Under the pieces are notes generated by a model that searched no databases, was not told where the DNA came from, and saw nothing but the letters and a program-made list of their open reading frames with translations. A program made the position numbers and the translations under genes. Of a DNA stretch of 64,000 nucleotides, positions 18,779 through 27,707 are shown one piece after another; positions within the stretch are counted from its first letter, which is position 1; each line of letters starts with the position of its first letter. Location: NCBI GenBank assembly GCA_964446835.1, contig CAYUQT010000050.1:10577-74576 (forward strand). The letters are read 5' to 3'. Origin of the DNA: CAYUQT01 sp964446835. Its GTDB lineage: Bacteria > Planctomycetota > Phycisphaerae > UBA1845 > JAFGLZ01.

Positions 18779-20020
18779 TCAGGAGAACCTTCGGACAATC
18801 GTCACCGCGTTGTGTCCCCCGAACCCGAAGGAGTTGTTTACAGCGATGTCCACCGGGGCCTGGCGGGCCTTCAGGGGCGTGTAGTCGAGGTCGCACTCGG
18901 GGTCGGGATTCTCAAGATTGAGTGTTGGCGGAATAATACTATCTCTAATAGACAGAATACAGGCTATCAGTTCAACCGCCCCACCCGCGCCCAGCAGGTG
19001 GCCGATTGAACTCTTGGTAGCCGTGATGGGGATCTTCGCAGCCATCTCCCCGAAGGCCTTCTTGATCGCCTTGGTTTCAGCGACATCCCCGAGTGTGGTG
19101 GCCGTTCCGTGTGCGCTGATCAGGTTGACCTGATCGGGTCGGATCCGGGCCATGTTCATGGCGAGCTGCATGGCATGGGCTGCCATTTCACCTTCAGGGT
19201 GGGGTTGGACGACGTCATAGCCGTCGGCCGTGATGCCATAGCCCGTGAGTTCGGCGTGGATGCGTGCCCCCCGAGCTTTTGCATGTTCAAGTTCTTCGAG
19301 GATAAGAATCCCCGCGCCTTCGCCCATGACAAACCCGTCGCGGTCGCGATCGAAGGGGCGACTGGCACCTCTGGGGTCGTCGTTACGTGTGGAGAGGGCC
19401 TTCATGGCGGCGAAGGCGGCGATGCCAAGCTGCGTGATGGCGTCTTCCGTGCCACCGGAGATCACGACATCGACATCTCCCCGGCGAATGTAGTTGATGG
19501 CCTCGGCGAGGGCGTTGTTACTGCTGGCACAGGCGGTGGCGAGGGCCAGAACGGGGCCTCGGATGCCGTATTCCATCGAGATATGCCCGCTGGTGGCATT
19601 GAGGATGAGCCGGGCGATGGTGAAGGCCGATACCTGTCGGACACCCTTTTCGCGCAACCGCATGTGTTGCTGCTCGATGGTGGCCATACCACCGACGCCC
19701 GATCCAATGATTACGGCGGACCGGAGGGGGTTCATCTTTACGAAATCGATCCCGGAGTCGGCGACGGCGAGTTTGGCCGCTGAGATTCCCAATTGGGCAC
19801 AGCGGTCCAGCCTTTTGATCTGCCGACCTTCGATGAACTGAAGGGGATCGAAATCCTGGCAGACAGCACCGATCTGGACGGGGAAATTCGCCTGAACGAA
19901 TTCCTCCATCCTGCTGATGCCACAGTCTCCGTGGATCAGTCGCTGCCAGAAACCCTCAAGGGTACAACCGAGAGGGGTGACAACCCCCATGCCTGTGACC
20001 ACGACCCGCCGGTCACTCAT
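18779..20020 (-). CDS. fabF: 3-oxoacyl-ACP synthase II
   Basis: 413 residues, the normal length. The catalytic triad is visible: Cys164 in ATACASSNNA, a His in SAHGTATTLGD near 305, and a second His in SIGHLLGAGG near 341. It elongates acyl-ACP in the cytoplasm. It follows the acyl carrier protein gene by 21 bases, so the two are likely cotranscribed, and it is the last gene of the lipid cluster on this strand. Confidence 0.97.
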   Translation of the reverse strand: MSDRRVVVTGMGVVTPLGCTLEGFWQRLIHGDCGISRMEEFVQANFPVQIGAVCQDFDPLQFIEGRQIKRLDRCAQLGISAAKLAVADSGIDFVKMNPLRSAVIIGSGVGGMATIEQQHMRLREKGVRQVSAFTIARLILNATSGHISMEYGIRGPVLALATACASSNNALAEAINYIRRGDVDVVISGGTEDAITQLGIAAFAAMKALSTRNDDPRGASRPFDRDRDGFVMGEGAGILILEELEHAKARGARIHAELTGYGITADGYDVVQPHPEGEMAAHAMQLAMNMARIRPDQVNLISAHGTATTLGDVAETKAIKKAFGEMAAKIPITATKSSIGHLLGAGGAVELIACILSIRDSIIPPTLNLENPDPECDLDYTPLKARQAPVDIAVNNSFGFGGHNAVTIVRRFS

Positions 20021-20041
20021 TCTGCGGAACCCGCCTTGTCG

Positions 20042-20299
20042 CTACTTCTGCACTTTGCCGGAGTGCTCGATGATATACTGAATGGCCTGTCCGACCGTCT
20101 GAATCTTCTCAGCATCCTCGTCCGGAATACTCATCTCGAATTCGTCCTCCAGCTCCATCACCAGTTCGACGGTGTCGAGGCTGTCGGCATTGAGATCATT
20201 GATGAACGAGGTGTCACGGCTGATCTCCGACTTATCAATGTTCATCTGATCAGCGATGATGGAGATTACCTTCTCTTCTATTTCTTGCTCTGTAGGCAC
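20042..20299 (-). CDS. acpP: Acyl carrier protein
   Basis: 85 residues. The phosphopantetheine site is the Ser in LNADSLDTVELVM, and the sequence is strongly acidic, as usual for ACP. The start is GTG at 20299, six bases after AAGGAGGT (20306-20313), a strong ribosome binding site that decides the start. It carries acyl intermediates for FabF and FabG. A 207-base gap separates it from fabG and contains its own candidate promoter. Confidence 0.95.
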   Translation of the reverse strand: MPTEQEIEEKVISIIADQMNIDKSEISRDTSFINDLNADSLDTVELVMELEDEFEMSIPDEDAEKIQTVGQAIQYIIEHSGKVQK

Positions 20300-20359
20300 C
20301 TGATGACCTCCTTAAGTCCATCGCCTCGACGCCGGAGCGCCCTGACGAGATTGGGCGGT

Positions 20360-20389
20360 ACTATACACGCTGGACACCCCGGTATGCAA
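20360..20389 (-). promoter_or_regulatory. Candidate promoter of acpP
   Basis: On the minus strand TTGCAT (20389-20384) is followed after 18 bases by TATAGT (20365-20360), a good match to a sigma-70 promoter. It would start transcription about 50 bases before the GTG of acpP, which would explain high expression of acpP-fabF independent of the upstream genes. Confidence 0.55.
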
Positions 20390-20506
20390 GGCTAACACCA
20401 ACTTCAAAATAAGCCCTTGGGTCCGCGACCTCAACTCCACATCACCCCACCACGAACAGCAGGGAAGAACGTCCCACCGGCGGTCGCCAGCCCGGCGGGA
20501 ACACGA

Positions 20507-21247
20507 CTACATCGTCAGCCCTCCATCGATGACCAGGACCTGTCCCGTGATGTAGCTTGAGCGGTCACTGGCCAGAAAGGCAACGGCCGTCGCGATTTCC
20601 CTGGGTTCGCCAAATCGCTGCAATGGGATGATCGGTTTGACGGCCTTCTTGATGCGGTCGGGCAGAACCCGGGTCATGTCGGTGTCGATGAATCCCGGTG
20701 CCACGGCGTTGACAGTGATGCCGCGTTTGCCGACCTCTTTGGCGAGGGACTTGGTGAGTCCGATGACGCCGGCCTTGCTGGCACAATAGTTGGCCTGTCC
20801 GGCGTTCCCCGTGATACCCCCCACACTGGCCACGTTGATGATCCGCCCTCGCCGGGCGCTGAGCATGACCCGGCACACGGCGCGGCATGTGAAGAAGACG
20901 GCTCGAAGGTTCGTCTCGATGACGCGATCGAACTGATCGTTTCTCATGCCCATCAACAGATCGTCGTCTGTGATGCCCGCGTTGTTCACGAGGATGTCAA
21001 TTCGCTTATGGCGGTCTTCGCACTCGGCGACCAGGCTGTCGATGGCCCGTTCGTCGGTTACGTCAAGTTCGTGTGCGATGATGGAGCCTTCGAGATCACG
21101 AGCCTCTTCGGTCAGTTCGGCAAGCTTCTCGCGGGTGCGGGCACAGGCGTATATCGTGGCGCCCTCCCGGGCGAGTTCCAGGCAGATTGCCCGGCCGATA
21201 CCCCGGCTTGCTCCCGTCACGATGCCTACTTGTCCGGCTAGACTCAT
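20507..21247 (-). CDS. fabG: 3-oxoacyl-ACP reductase
   Basis: 246 residues, standard length for FabG. It shows the cofactor motif VTGASRGIGRAI near residue 11, LVNNAGIT near 86, the catalytic Ser in NVASVGG and the Tyr-x3-Lys in NYCASKAG, and the C-terminal ITGQVLVIDGGLTM. It reduces 3-oxoacyl-ACP with NADPH in fatty acid synthesis. It lies 62 bases downstream of fabD. Confidence 0.95.
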   Translation of the reverse strand: MSLAGQVGIVTGASRGIGRAICLELAREGATIYACARTREKLAELTEEARDLEGSIIAHELDVTDERAIDSLVAECEDRHKRIDILVNNAGITDDDLLMGMRNDQFDRVIETNLRAVFFTCRAVCRVMLSARRGRIINVASVGGITGNAGQANYCASKAGVIGLTKSLAKEVGKRGITVNAVAPGFIDTDMTRVLPDRIKKAVKPIIPLQRFGEPREIATAVAFLASDRSSYITGQVLVIDGGLTM

Positions 21248-21309
21248 GATCCACCCTTGCCTGATCTCGGATTCGCTCCTGCCGTGCCATCCCTGGCTAT
21301 GACGGACAC

Positions 21310-22233
21310 CTACAGTTTCTCGATGTCAGCCGGCGAGTCAACCACCAACACATCCAGTGTCCGGTCGATTCGACGGATGATAGCTCGTTGGGACGCTCCC
21401 GGCCCGACGGCAATCATTCGCCGGCATCCGTCATTCATCAACCGCCCGATCGCCTTGGCCCACTCGACAGGCCGCACCACCTGTTGCTGCAAGAGACGGC
21501 GTATCTCTTCCGGGCTGCCATGATAATCGCCGGTGACGTTGCTGACCACTGGGATCTGCGGTTTGAGGATGTCTATGTCTGCCAGGACACGCCCCATCGC
21601 CTCGGCGGCCGGCGCCATCAGCGGCGAATGGAACGCCCCGGCGACCTCCAGCCGGTTGACCCTTGCGGAGGCGTCCTCTGCAAGGATACAGGCGCGATCG
21701 ACGGCGGCCTTCTCTCCCGAGACAACCACCAGGTCCTGGGCCAGGTGATTCGCCACCACGAGTATCTGGTCCTGCTTGGCGCGAACCACCAATTCGTCTA
21801 CGGCTTTGCGGTCCAGACCGATGAACGTTGCCATGCTTCCGGCCTTGGCTTCCGACGCCGACTGCATGAGGCGCCCGCGCTGTTGAACCAGGCGAACTCC
21901 ATCGGGCAGAGAGATCGACCCGGATGCGGACAAGGCCATGTATTCGCCCAGGCTGAGCCCGCCCATGGCGTTGACGGCCGCGAGTTCGGGTTTCCGCTCA
22001 CAAACGGCCGCCCAGATGGCCAGACTCGCCACGAAGATCGCCGGTTGCTGTACGTCCGTGGCCGAGAGCCGGTCGGCCGGACCATTGAAGCAGACAGCAG
22101 ACAGATCATAGCCGAGGATATTGCCGGCCTCTTCGAAGACGGCACGTGCAGAGGCGAAGGCCTGCACGAAGGCCCGTCCCATTCCGACAACCTGGACGCC
22201 TTGTCCTGGGAATATCAGAGCTATCTTGTCCAT
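21310..22233 (-). CDS. fabD: Malonyl-CoA:ACP transacylase
   Basis: 307 residues from ATG 22233, which gives the conserved start MDKIALIFPGQGVQ; an in-frame start 45 bases upstream is less likely. The nucleophile Ser94 is in GGLSLGEYMAL, where the usual GHSLGE has Leu instead of His. The second catalytic residue is the His in VAGAFHSPLM near 200. It moves malonyl groups from CoA to ACP. It lies about 100 bases after plsX. Confidence 0.93.
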   Translation of the reverse strand: MDKIALIFPGQGVQVVGMGRAFVQAFASARAVFEEAGNILGYDLSAVCFNGPADRLSATDVQQPAIFVASLAIWAAVCERKPELAAVNAMGGLSLGEYMALSASGSISLPDGVRLVQQRGRLMQSASEAKAGSMATFIGLDRKAVDELVVRAKQDQILVVANHLAQDLVVVSGEKAAVDRACILAEDASARVNRLEVAGAFHSPLMAPAAEAMGRVLADIDILKPQIPVVSNVTGDYHGSPEEIRRLLQQQVVRPVEWAKAIGRLMNDGCRRMIAVGPGASQRAIIRRIDRTLDVLVVDSPADIEKL

Positions 22234-22334
22234 CGTCTGCGAATCCGTCACTGCACTCGAAGGTCGGTACCTAGACAACGACCGCCGCGGCCGCTCCGGG
22301 GCCGTTGCCCGTGTTTCTCACGCCGACAAACCGC

Positions 22335-23339
22335 TCACGCGGGGACCCCGACGGATCGGGCGACCCCTTCGGCGATGATCTCATTAAGGTTCTGTTGAAT
22401 ATATCGCCCGGTCACACGGACGGCATTCTTGATGGCGCGGTGTCCGCTGGATCCGTGGCAGATGATACACACACCGTTGACGCCGAGGAGAGGGGCGCCT
22501 CCATGCTCACTGTAGTCGTGCCGCGCCCAGATCTTCTTGACGACAGGTTCAAACCTCTGGGTCATTTCGGGGGCTTCCTCGGCCAGCTCCCGACCGATGG
22601 TACTGATCAGGCCTTCGGCGAGGCCTTCGGTCATTTTCAGAATGACATTACCCACGAAGCCGTCGCAGACAACGACATCGACGACGCCGCGGAAGAGGTC
22701 GCGTCCTTCGACGTTTCCGATGAAGTTGATTCGGGAATCCGCCTTGAGATACTCGGCGGCCGACTTGACGAGGTCGGTTCCTTTGACGTCCTCTTCGCCG
22801 ATGCTGATGATGCCGACGCGCGGGTTCTTGATTCCGAGCACTTCCGTGCTGTAGACGCACGCCATGATGCCGTACTGATAGAGGTGGTCCGGTCGTGGCG
22901 AGATGTTCGCACCGACGTCGCAGAGCACCAACGGACCGAAGAAGCTGGGGATAACCGCCGCGATGCCGCCTCGACCCACACCGGGGATCTTCTTGAGTTT
23001 AAGCTGGCAAGCGCCTACGAAGGCGCCGGTATTGCCGGCCGAGATACAGGCTTCCGCCCGACCTTCGGCGACCATCTTGACCGCCACGGAAATTGAGGAG
23101 TCGCGTTTGAGGCGCAGGGCGTCGATCGGGGAATCATCCATGCCGATGATCTGAGAGGCATGGACGATTTCGATACGATCCTGCCAGCCGTCGTAGCGGC
23201 TCAGCTCGTTTCGGACTACCTGCTCCGGACCCACCAGGGCGATGGTTGCATCCTTGACAATCTCCAACCCTTCAATCGCGCCCCGGATGATTTCACCCGG
23301 CGCGTTGTCGCCCCCCATGGCATCCACGGCGATCCGCAT
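22335..23339 (-). CDS. plsX: Phosphate acyltransferase PlsX
   Basis: 334 residues, a normal length. The start MRIAVDAMGGDNAPGEI is typical, and the family stretches ISAGNTGAFVGACQLKLKKI and VGANISPRPDHLYQYG are visible. It makes acyl-phosphate from acyl-ACP for phospholipid synthesis. It starts two bases after the stop of rpmF, so the two are tightly coupled. Confidence 0.95.
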   Translation of the reverse strand: MRIAVDAMGGDNAPGEIIRGAIEGLEIVKDATIALVGPEQVVRNELSRYDGWQDRIEIVHASQIIGMDDSPIDALRLKRDSSISVAVKMVAEGRAEACISAGNTGAFVGACQLKLKKIPGVGRGGIAAVIPSFFGPLVLCDVGANISPRPDHLYQYGIMACVYSTEVLGIKNPRVGIISIGEEDVKGTDLVKSAAEYLKADSRINFIGNVEGRDLFRGVVDVVVCDGFVGNVILKMTEGLAEGLISTIGRELAEEAPEMTQRFEPVVKKIWARHDYSEHGGAPLLGVNGVCIICHGSSGHRAIKNAVRVTGRYIQQNLNEIIAEGVARSVGVPA

Positions 23340-23341
23340 GG

Positions 23342-23530
23342 TTACTCAGACTCCTTCTCTTTCGTCGCCAGCATCACTTTGGGATTGACGTACCCGCAGT
23401 TTTCGCAGGCGGCATGGGGCAAGCGGGGCATGTTGCACTTGGGACACGTCGCCCGCGTTACCGCACGAAGGGCATGATGGGCACGGCGCGTTCGTGTTCG
23501 GCACTTACTGGTTTTCTTTACCGGTAACAT
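23342..23530 (-). CDS. rpmF: Ribosomal protein L32 (zinc-binding form)
   Basis: 62 residues. Basic N-terminus (PVKKTSKCRTRTRRAHHAL) and two Cys pairs, CPKC and CENC, as in the zinc-ribbon form of L32. It is the first gene of the rpmF-plsX-fabD-fabG cluster, an arrangement common in bacteria. The usual fabH between plsX and fabD is missing here. Confidence 0.93.
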   Translation of the reverse strand: MLPVKKTSKCRTRTRRAHHALRAVTRATCPKCNMPRLPHAACENCGYVNPKVMLATKEKESE

Positions 23531-23840
23531 TCACATCACCTATCGAAAACGACCCACAATAACAATCAAGAAACACGGCTACTTCGAGGCCATTGTACAA
23601 CCTGGCGGCTTCACCATCCCCCACACGACCACGTTTGGTTCCCCCCGGGGACCTACGGTGGGCTGGATGTTTAAGCCGTGTAGTTTAACCATTGAAAGAC
23701 ACGGCTGTCAACGGCGCCTTCCGGATTTCGGACGAATCGAGTCGTCCCACGGCGACGCTCCTGCGTGCCTTGGCGTCCCGCACGTCCGCGGGGCCCCCTA
23801 CGGCACGATGCCGGGCTTTGGGGGCTTCGTCCGGGGCGCC
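23531..23840. other. Leader and gap between sulfatase-like gene and rpmF
   Basis: About 310 bases with no coding sequence. It holds the candidate promoter of the lipid cluster at 23682-23711, and a GC hairpin-like stretch near 23637-23655 (CCCCCCGGGG). The 3' side may contain the terminator region for no known gene. Nothing else recognisable is seen. Confidence 0.4.
23682..23711 (-). promoter_or_regulatory. Candidate promoter and operator of the rpmF-plsX-fab cluster
   Basis: On the minus strand TTGACA (23711-23706) and TAAACT (23687-23682) are separated by 18 bases. An 8-base inverted repeat, AGCCGTGT at 23674-23681 and ACACGGCT at 23699-23706, brackets the -10 region, so it could be a repressor site. 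The leader to rpmF would be about 150 bases. No protein partner can be named. Confidence 0.5.
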
Positions 23841-25283
23841 TCATCGCTGGGAGGGGCGTGAGGTTGCCTGTGTCGTCGAAGGTCGCGACGTCTTCGAGGC
23901 GCCCGGGATGTAACCCAGTCCTCGAAGGGCATCCAGGGTCTCCTGATCGACGGTGCGGGTGGTGGCCGACTGCCCCGGTCTGGGCAGCCGGTTCAGCAGG
24001 AGGTCCACCGCCTCTCGCATGGCCATCGCCTTCTCCGTTTGTGCGGCGTAGAGATTCTTGTCTTCCTTCGGGTCGGCGCCGAGGTTGTAGAGCTGGTGTC
24101 TTCCGCGGCTGTTCCAGACATACTTGAAGTCACCTTCATAGAAGGCGCGGAAGTCGCCCCGGTCGGAGATGGCTTCCAGCGGGTTTACCTCGGCGAAGAT
24201 CGGGTGACGAGCCTGGTCGGGGACGGTGCCTTGGAGTGTCGGCGGGGCGGGCAGGTTCAGCCTGCTGAGGATCATGGGCATCACGTCGATCAGTTGTATG
24301 GGCGACGACGAGCGGCCCTGGGTCGCCCACGGCTTGGGGAACTTGACGATCATCGGGACGTGCAGCTCTTCCTCGTAGAGCGTCACTCCGTGCCCGCGCA
24401 TGCCGTGTTCGCCAAAGAGTTCGCCATGATCGGCGGTGATGATGATCCACGTGTTGTCGTACAGACCGAGCCTCTTGAGACGATCGATCAGCCGGCCGAC
24501 GCAGTAGTCAGCATAGTAGATTTCCGCGTCATAGAAGGCCACGAGTTCGTAGGGGGTTGCCTTGGCCCCGTTGACCATCTTCGATTTGTCGAGGAACTGA
24601 AAACGGAACTTCTCGGGGGGGATGTACGGGTCGTGCGGGTCGAAGTAGTTGAGAAACAGGAAGAAGGGCCTGCCGGCATTCTTATCTATCCAGGGCAGGG
24701 CCCGCTCGTTGATCTGTTCACCGAGCCGGCCGTTGACGTCGGTGATCTGGTCGTCGTCGTAGGTATCGAATCCCTGATTGAGGCCGAAGGGCTTCTTCAG
24801 CCACGGGCCGCCGACCGCTGCGCCGGTGACATACCCCTGACGTTTGAGGATTGTGGCGATCGATTCGACATCGGCCGACAGTGCATTGACGCGGTAGCCG
24901 GACCACTCACCGGGCAGGACGCCGGACAGGACGATGGGGCCTTTGGGGTCGTAGGTGGCCCCGTGACTGCTGGGGAATCGCCCGGTCAGCAGGGAGGCGT
25001 GTGTGGGCAGCGTCCAGCTCGATGTGGAGAGGCAGCGGGTATAGACGAGCGACTCCTGTGCCATGGCGTCGATGTTGGGCGTCGTCTTGCGGAGATAGCC
25101 GTAGCAGCTCAGGTGATCGGCGCGTACGGTATCCAGGGTGATCAGGATGATATTGGGGGGGCCGCCGACGCGTGCGGGGGGTTGATGGAACGGATCCCGG
25201 AGCATCCACAACAGGGTCGCTGTTGCCAGGACTACGGCGAGGCCAATCCACATCAGAGTAGTTCTGTTCTTCGTGGTCAACAT
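23841..25283 (-). CDS. Membrane-anchored sulfatase-fold phosphoesterase-type protein
   Basis: 480 residues from ATG 25283, which starts MLTTKNRTTLMWIGL; the frame stays open far upstream but that part is low-complexity repeat DNA. A single membrane helix (about 10-30) precedes the alkaline-phosphatase-superfamily domain: ILITLDTVRADHLSCYGY, metal-site Asp; IITADHGELFGEHGMRGHG, second metal site. The nucleophile region reads SSWTLPTHASLLTG. The formylglycine consensus needs Cys or Ser at the place of Thr (C-x-P-x-R), so this is likely not a true sulfatase but a phosphodiester or phosphoglycerol-type transferase. A Thr is the probable nucleophile. Transcription is divergent from the paralogue array. 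Confidence 0.8.
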   Translation of the reverse strand: MLTTKNRTTLMWIGLAVVLATATLLWMLRDPFHQPPARVGGPPNIILITLDTVRADHLSCYGYLRKTTPNIDAMAQESLVYTRCLSTSSWTLPTHASLLTGRFPSSHGATYDPKGPIVLSGVLPGEWSGYRVNALSADVESIATILKRQGYVTGAAVGGPWLKKPFGLNQGFDTYDDDQITDVNGRLGEQINERALPWIDKNAGRPFFLFLNYFDPHDPYIPPEKFRFQFLDKSKMVNGAKATPYELVAFYDAEIYYADYCVGRLIDRLKRLGLYDNTWIIITADHGELFGEHGMRGHGVTLYEEELHVPMIVKFPKPWATQGRSSSPIQLIDVMPMILSRLNLPAPPTLQGTVPDQARHPIFAEVNPLEAISDRGDFRAFYEGDFKYVWNSRGRHQLYNLGADPKEDKNLYAAQTEKAMAMREAVDLLLNRLPRPGQSATTRTVDQETLDALRGLGYIPGASKTSRPSTTQATSRPSQR

Positions 25284-26235
25284 GGGTGTCCCAAGTATAG
25301 GCGTGGCGTTGTGTAAAGGCCAGAAGTGCAACGGACGGTGGGTGTTTCGGGGCCATGAGAGTCTTCGGCTCTTGTCTGTCGATAAGCGTCTCACTTTCGA
25401 CGCATTCTTCATACGTTTTCGGGGAGGGGGGGAGGTAGAAGCTAGGAGTTGGGAGTTAGAAGTTAGGAGTTGGAAGTCGGAAGCCGGTCGGTGGGCGGGC
25501 GAGGCGGCGAATGTCTCACTTTGTCCCGTATTGTCACATGTTCGACGGGGCGGGGGGGTAGAAGCTAGGAGTTGGGAGTTAGGAGTTAGGAGTTGGAAGT
25601 CAGAAGCCGGTAGGTGGGCGGGCGAGGCGGCGAATGTCTCACTTTCGACGCGTAGTATGCGCGCTTGGGCCAAGGGGGTGTCGGGCATCGGGCGGAGGCG
25701 CGGGGACAGTGGCGGGGAAGCAAGGTGCTTATTCGGAGTGGGCGTGTCGGTGAATGTCTCACTTTGTCCCGGAATGTCACATGTTTCGGGAACGGCAGGG
25801 GCGAGGGGCGATGGGTCAGGGACTATGAAAGCGGACTGGATGGCGGTGGGTTGGTGAGTTTTCATGGTCGGTGTTCCTGGTCTGGTCGTTCTCCGGGTCC
25901 ATCGGGGACAAGGGGGGCGGTGAGCTGCTGGGGTCGCTATCCGTTGTGGCGGATCGCGCTGGCGAACAGGATTGCAGTGTTTTAGAATCCCAAGTGGCGT
26001 TGTGTTCCGGCTTGTGCTTGGTTTGGTTTCGGGTGTTGCTGTCTCAATCTTGAGAGGTGATGTGGGGGGGATGAGAATCCCCCAGTACGGGGGGGCAACA
26101 GAGGATACTGCTGGTTGAAGCTGGGATAATACTACGGTATATGGGTGGCGTGCTGGATGTTGGACCGGAGAGACACGCCTGCGCGAAACGACGTGGCGGT
26201 CGATCGGGGCCAGCCGGGATCGAGGGATCACACAT
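25284..26235. other. Long non-coding region with direct repeats
   Basis: About 950 bases without a convincing gene. It holds the repeats described at 25435-25788, and a run of poly-G/poly-C tracts. Open frames cross it, but their translations are dominated by the repeats. The 3' part (25850-26230) shows no recognised feature other than the region before the first GWWxDG gene. Confidence 0.5.
25435..25788. repeat. Dispersed short direct repeats (about 100-base unit)
   Basis: A unit of about 95-109 bases beginning GTAGAAGCTAGGAGTTGGGA occurs at 25435-25543 and again at 25558-25652, nearly identical. Its core is a run of related GGAGTTRGGAGTT heptamers. A shorter piece, GAATGTCTCACTTTGTCCC, recurs at 25513-25528 and 25752-25769. 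The repeats read as in-frame peptide repeats on the minus strand, but this is probably accidental. They look like intergenic interspersed elements. Confidence 0.6.
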
Positions 26236-27231
26236 ATGAACACTTGTCGCGTCGCACTCGTCCCGGTGCTGTCGGTCTTCGGCGGTCTTGCGTGGACGCT
26301 TTCGGCGCGGGGCGCTGGGTCCCAGGGATCGCCCGTTCCCAAGAGCATGGTTGGTGCCCTGCCGAAGGGTGTTCACCCAGGGTTCTTCGGTGCGTCTCCT
26401 GAAACGGAAGCTGCGAAAGCCGGTGCTCCACGCGATCCCCCAATGGTGGGGTGGGCGGTAGGTCGATCGGTCGAGTACATGCAAGCCATTCTTCGGGAGG
26501 AGTGGCTTCCATCAGACGTCAGCCAGCCGAACCAGTTCCTGAAGCTTGTCGACGACGACTTCGACGAGATCGACACGGTTCGAGCGGAGTATACGAAGAA
26601 CGGCTACCACGTGCAGATGGTCCAGAGTGCAACCCTCTTTGCCCTGCTGCTGACTCCGGAGTCTTCCGGCACCGAGCTCCGTGGAGGGGATGTCTTGGCG
26701 ATGGTGAAGGCAGTGGGATCACGTGTGCTGAGACATTGGGATCGAGTCGAGCGGATCTCGTTCGCTTCACCCAAGACGGTTGCCGAGGGCATGTGCGGTC
26801 AGCCGAACTCCCGGCTGCGAGAGGAGATGGCCGCAGCGATTCGGGCCGAGCAGCGCCGGATTGACCAAGCCTTCGCAGAACCTCCGCCTGTGAAGACGCC
26901 GCCTCCTTTGGGGAGCCAGCCCACGCCGGAACAGGTCAAGATTTCCGTGGAAGCGAACCGGAAACACTACGCAGAATGCCGGGCGCAGGAACAGGAATGT
27001 CAGAAGCTCCGGGTTGCCCGTGCGGCCATGCCGCGCGAGTCGGACCTTTGGTGGGGCTGGGTCGGTTGGTGGACGGACGGCCAACGGATAGGGTTCTATA
27101 CCGTTACCGGGGCGAGGTTGAGGGGCGCATGGGGCCCGTCCTACGAGGGCATACCCGAGCGGGCAAAGCACTGGTTCGAGGCTGTTCCGAGCGATCCGGT
27201 TCAACAGCAGCTTCGCGGATACAGGAAGTAG
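26236..27231 (+). CDS. GWWxDG paralogue A, secreted protein of unknown function
   Basis: 331 residues, with a signal peptide (about 1-28, ending in SARGAGS). The mature part includes the shared early motif AEYTKNGYHVQMVQS (about 115-130), a charged linker near residues 190-250, and the shared C-terminal motif WVGWWTDGQRIGFYTV (about 275-290). It is the most divergent of five genes in a row that share these motifs. A membrane- or wall-linked role is possible from the signal peptide alone. There is no recognised catalytic motif. The gene heads the array, after the repeat-rich gap. Confidence 0.6.
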   Translation: MNTCRVALVPVLSVFGGLAWTLSARGAGSQGSPVPKSMVGALPKGVHPGFFGASPETEAAKAGAPRDPPMVGWAVGRSVEYMQAILREEWLPSDVSQPNQFLKLVDDDFDEIDTVRAEYTKNGYHVQMVQSATLFALLLTPESSGTELRGGDVLAMVKAVGSRVLRHWDRVERISFASPKTVAEGMCGQPNSRLREEMAAAIRAEQRRIDQAFAEPPPVKTPPPLGSQPTPEQVKISVEANRKHYAECRAQEQECQKLRVARAAMPRESDLWWGWVGWWTDGQRIGFYTVTGARLRGAWGPSYEGIPERAKHWFEAVPSDPVQQQLRGYRK

Positions 27232-27340
27232 GACTGTGGTTCATTGGCCGCAAGGCGGCTTGCCACCTCGCGGCGGATCAAGCGAGTGCTCTTCTGGATC
27301 CGAGAGAACGTCTGCACGGATTCTGGCGAGGGAGAAGGTC

Positions 27341-27540
27341 GAGGGCTGAGATATGACAACATGGCAGAATTGCGTTGTGGTAATGGGTTGCTTCGTTGGG
27401 GGGGCTTTATGATCTGTTCGCCGAAGGGCAGTACTGCCAGGACGCGAATGACCCGAACAGATGGGACGCTGGTGCTGCAATCGAGCACGGTTCTCTATCG
27501 CATGGTGACCTCACTTGGCGTGTACGCGGACAGCGGGAAT
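27341..27540 (+). pseudogene. Decayed companion gene fragment, copy 1
   Basis: Similar DNA occurs four times in the array, each time starting near GAGGGTTCAGATATGACAAC. This copy keeps two blocks in different frames: one reading YDLFAEGQYCQDANDPN (about 27409-27460) and one reading VLQSSTVLYRMVTSLGVYA (about 27470-27530). In the third copy both blocks are in one frame, so this copy has a frame-shifting deletion. Confidence 0.55.
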
Positions 27541-27707
27541 GGGGACGCCAATACGAACGATACGTGGTTCGACAGCGGGCAGGCGTTCTACCTGCCGAAC
27601 CCGGAACTTGAAAGAGCTGCGTCTCCTTTGTGTGCTCCTGGAAGTCCTGCTCTGAGCGCCGATATCCAGAGCGCTACCAGGTTTGGCACGTACTCGTGAG
27701 GTGTTTC

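Noticed and set aside
23650..23710. tRNA-like look of the stretch with AGCCGTGT and ACACGGCT on the minus strand
   Set aside because: No T-arm, no acceptor pairing and no anticodon arm could be formed; the inverted repeat fits a promoter operator better.
25284..26348. N-terminal extension of the sulfatase-fold gene to 26348 on the minus strand
   Set aside because: The extra about 355 residues are translated repeats and low-complexity sequence; ATG 25283 gives a normal membrane anchor.
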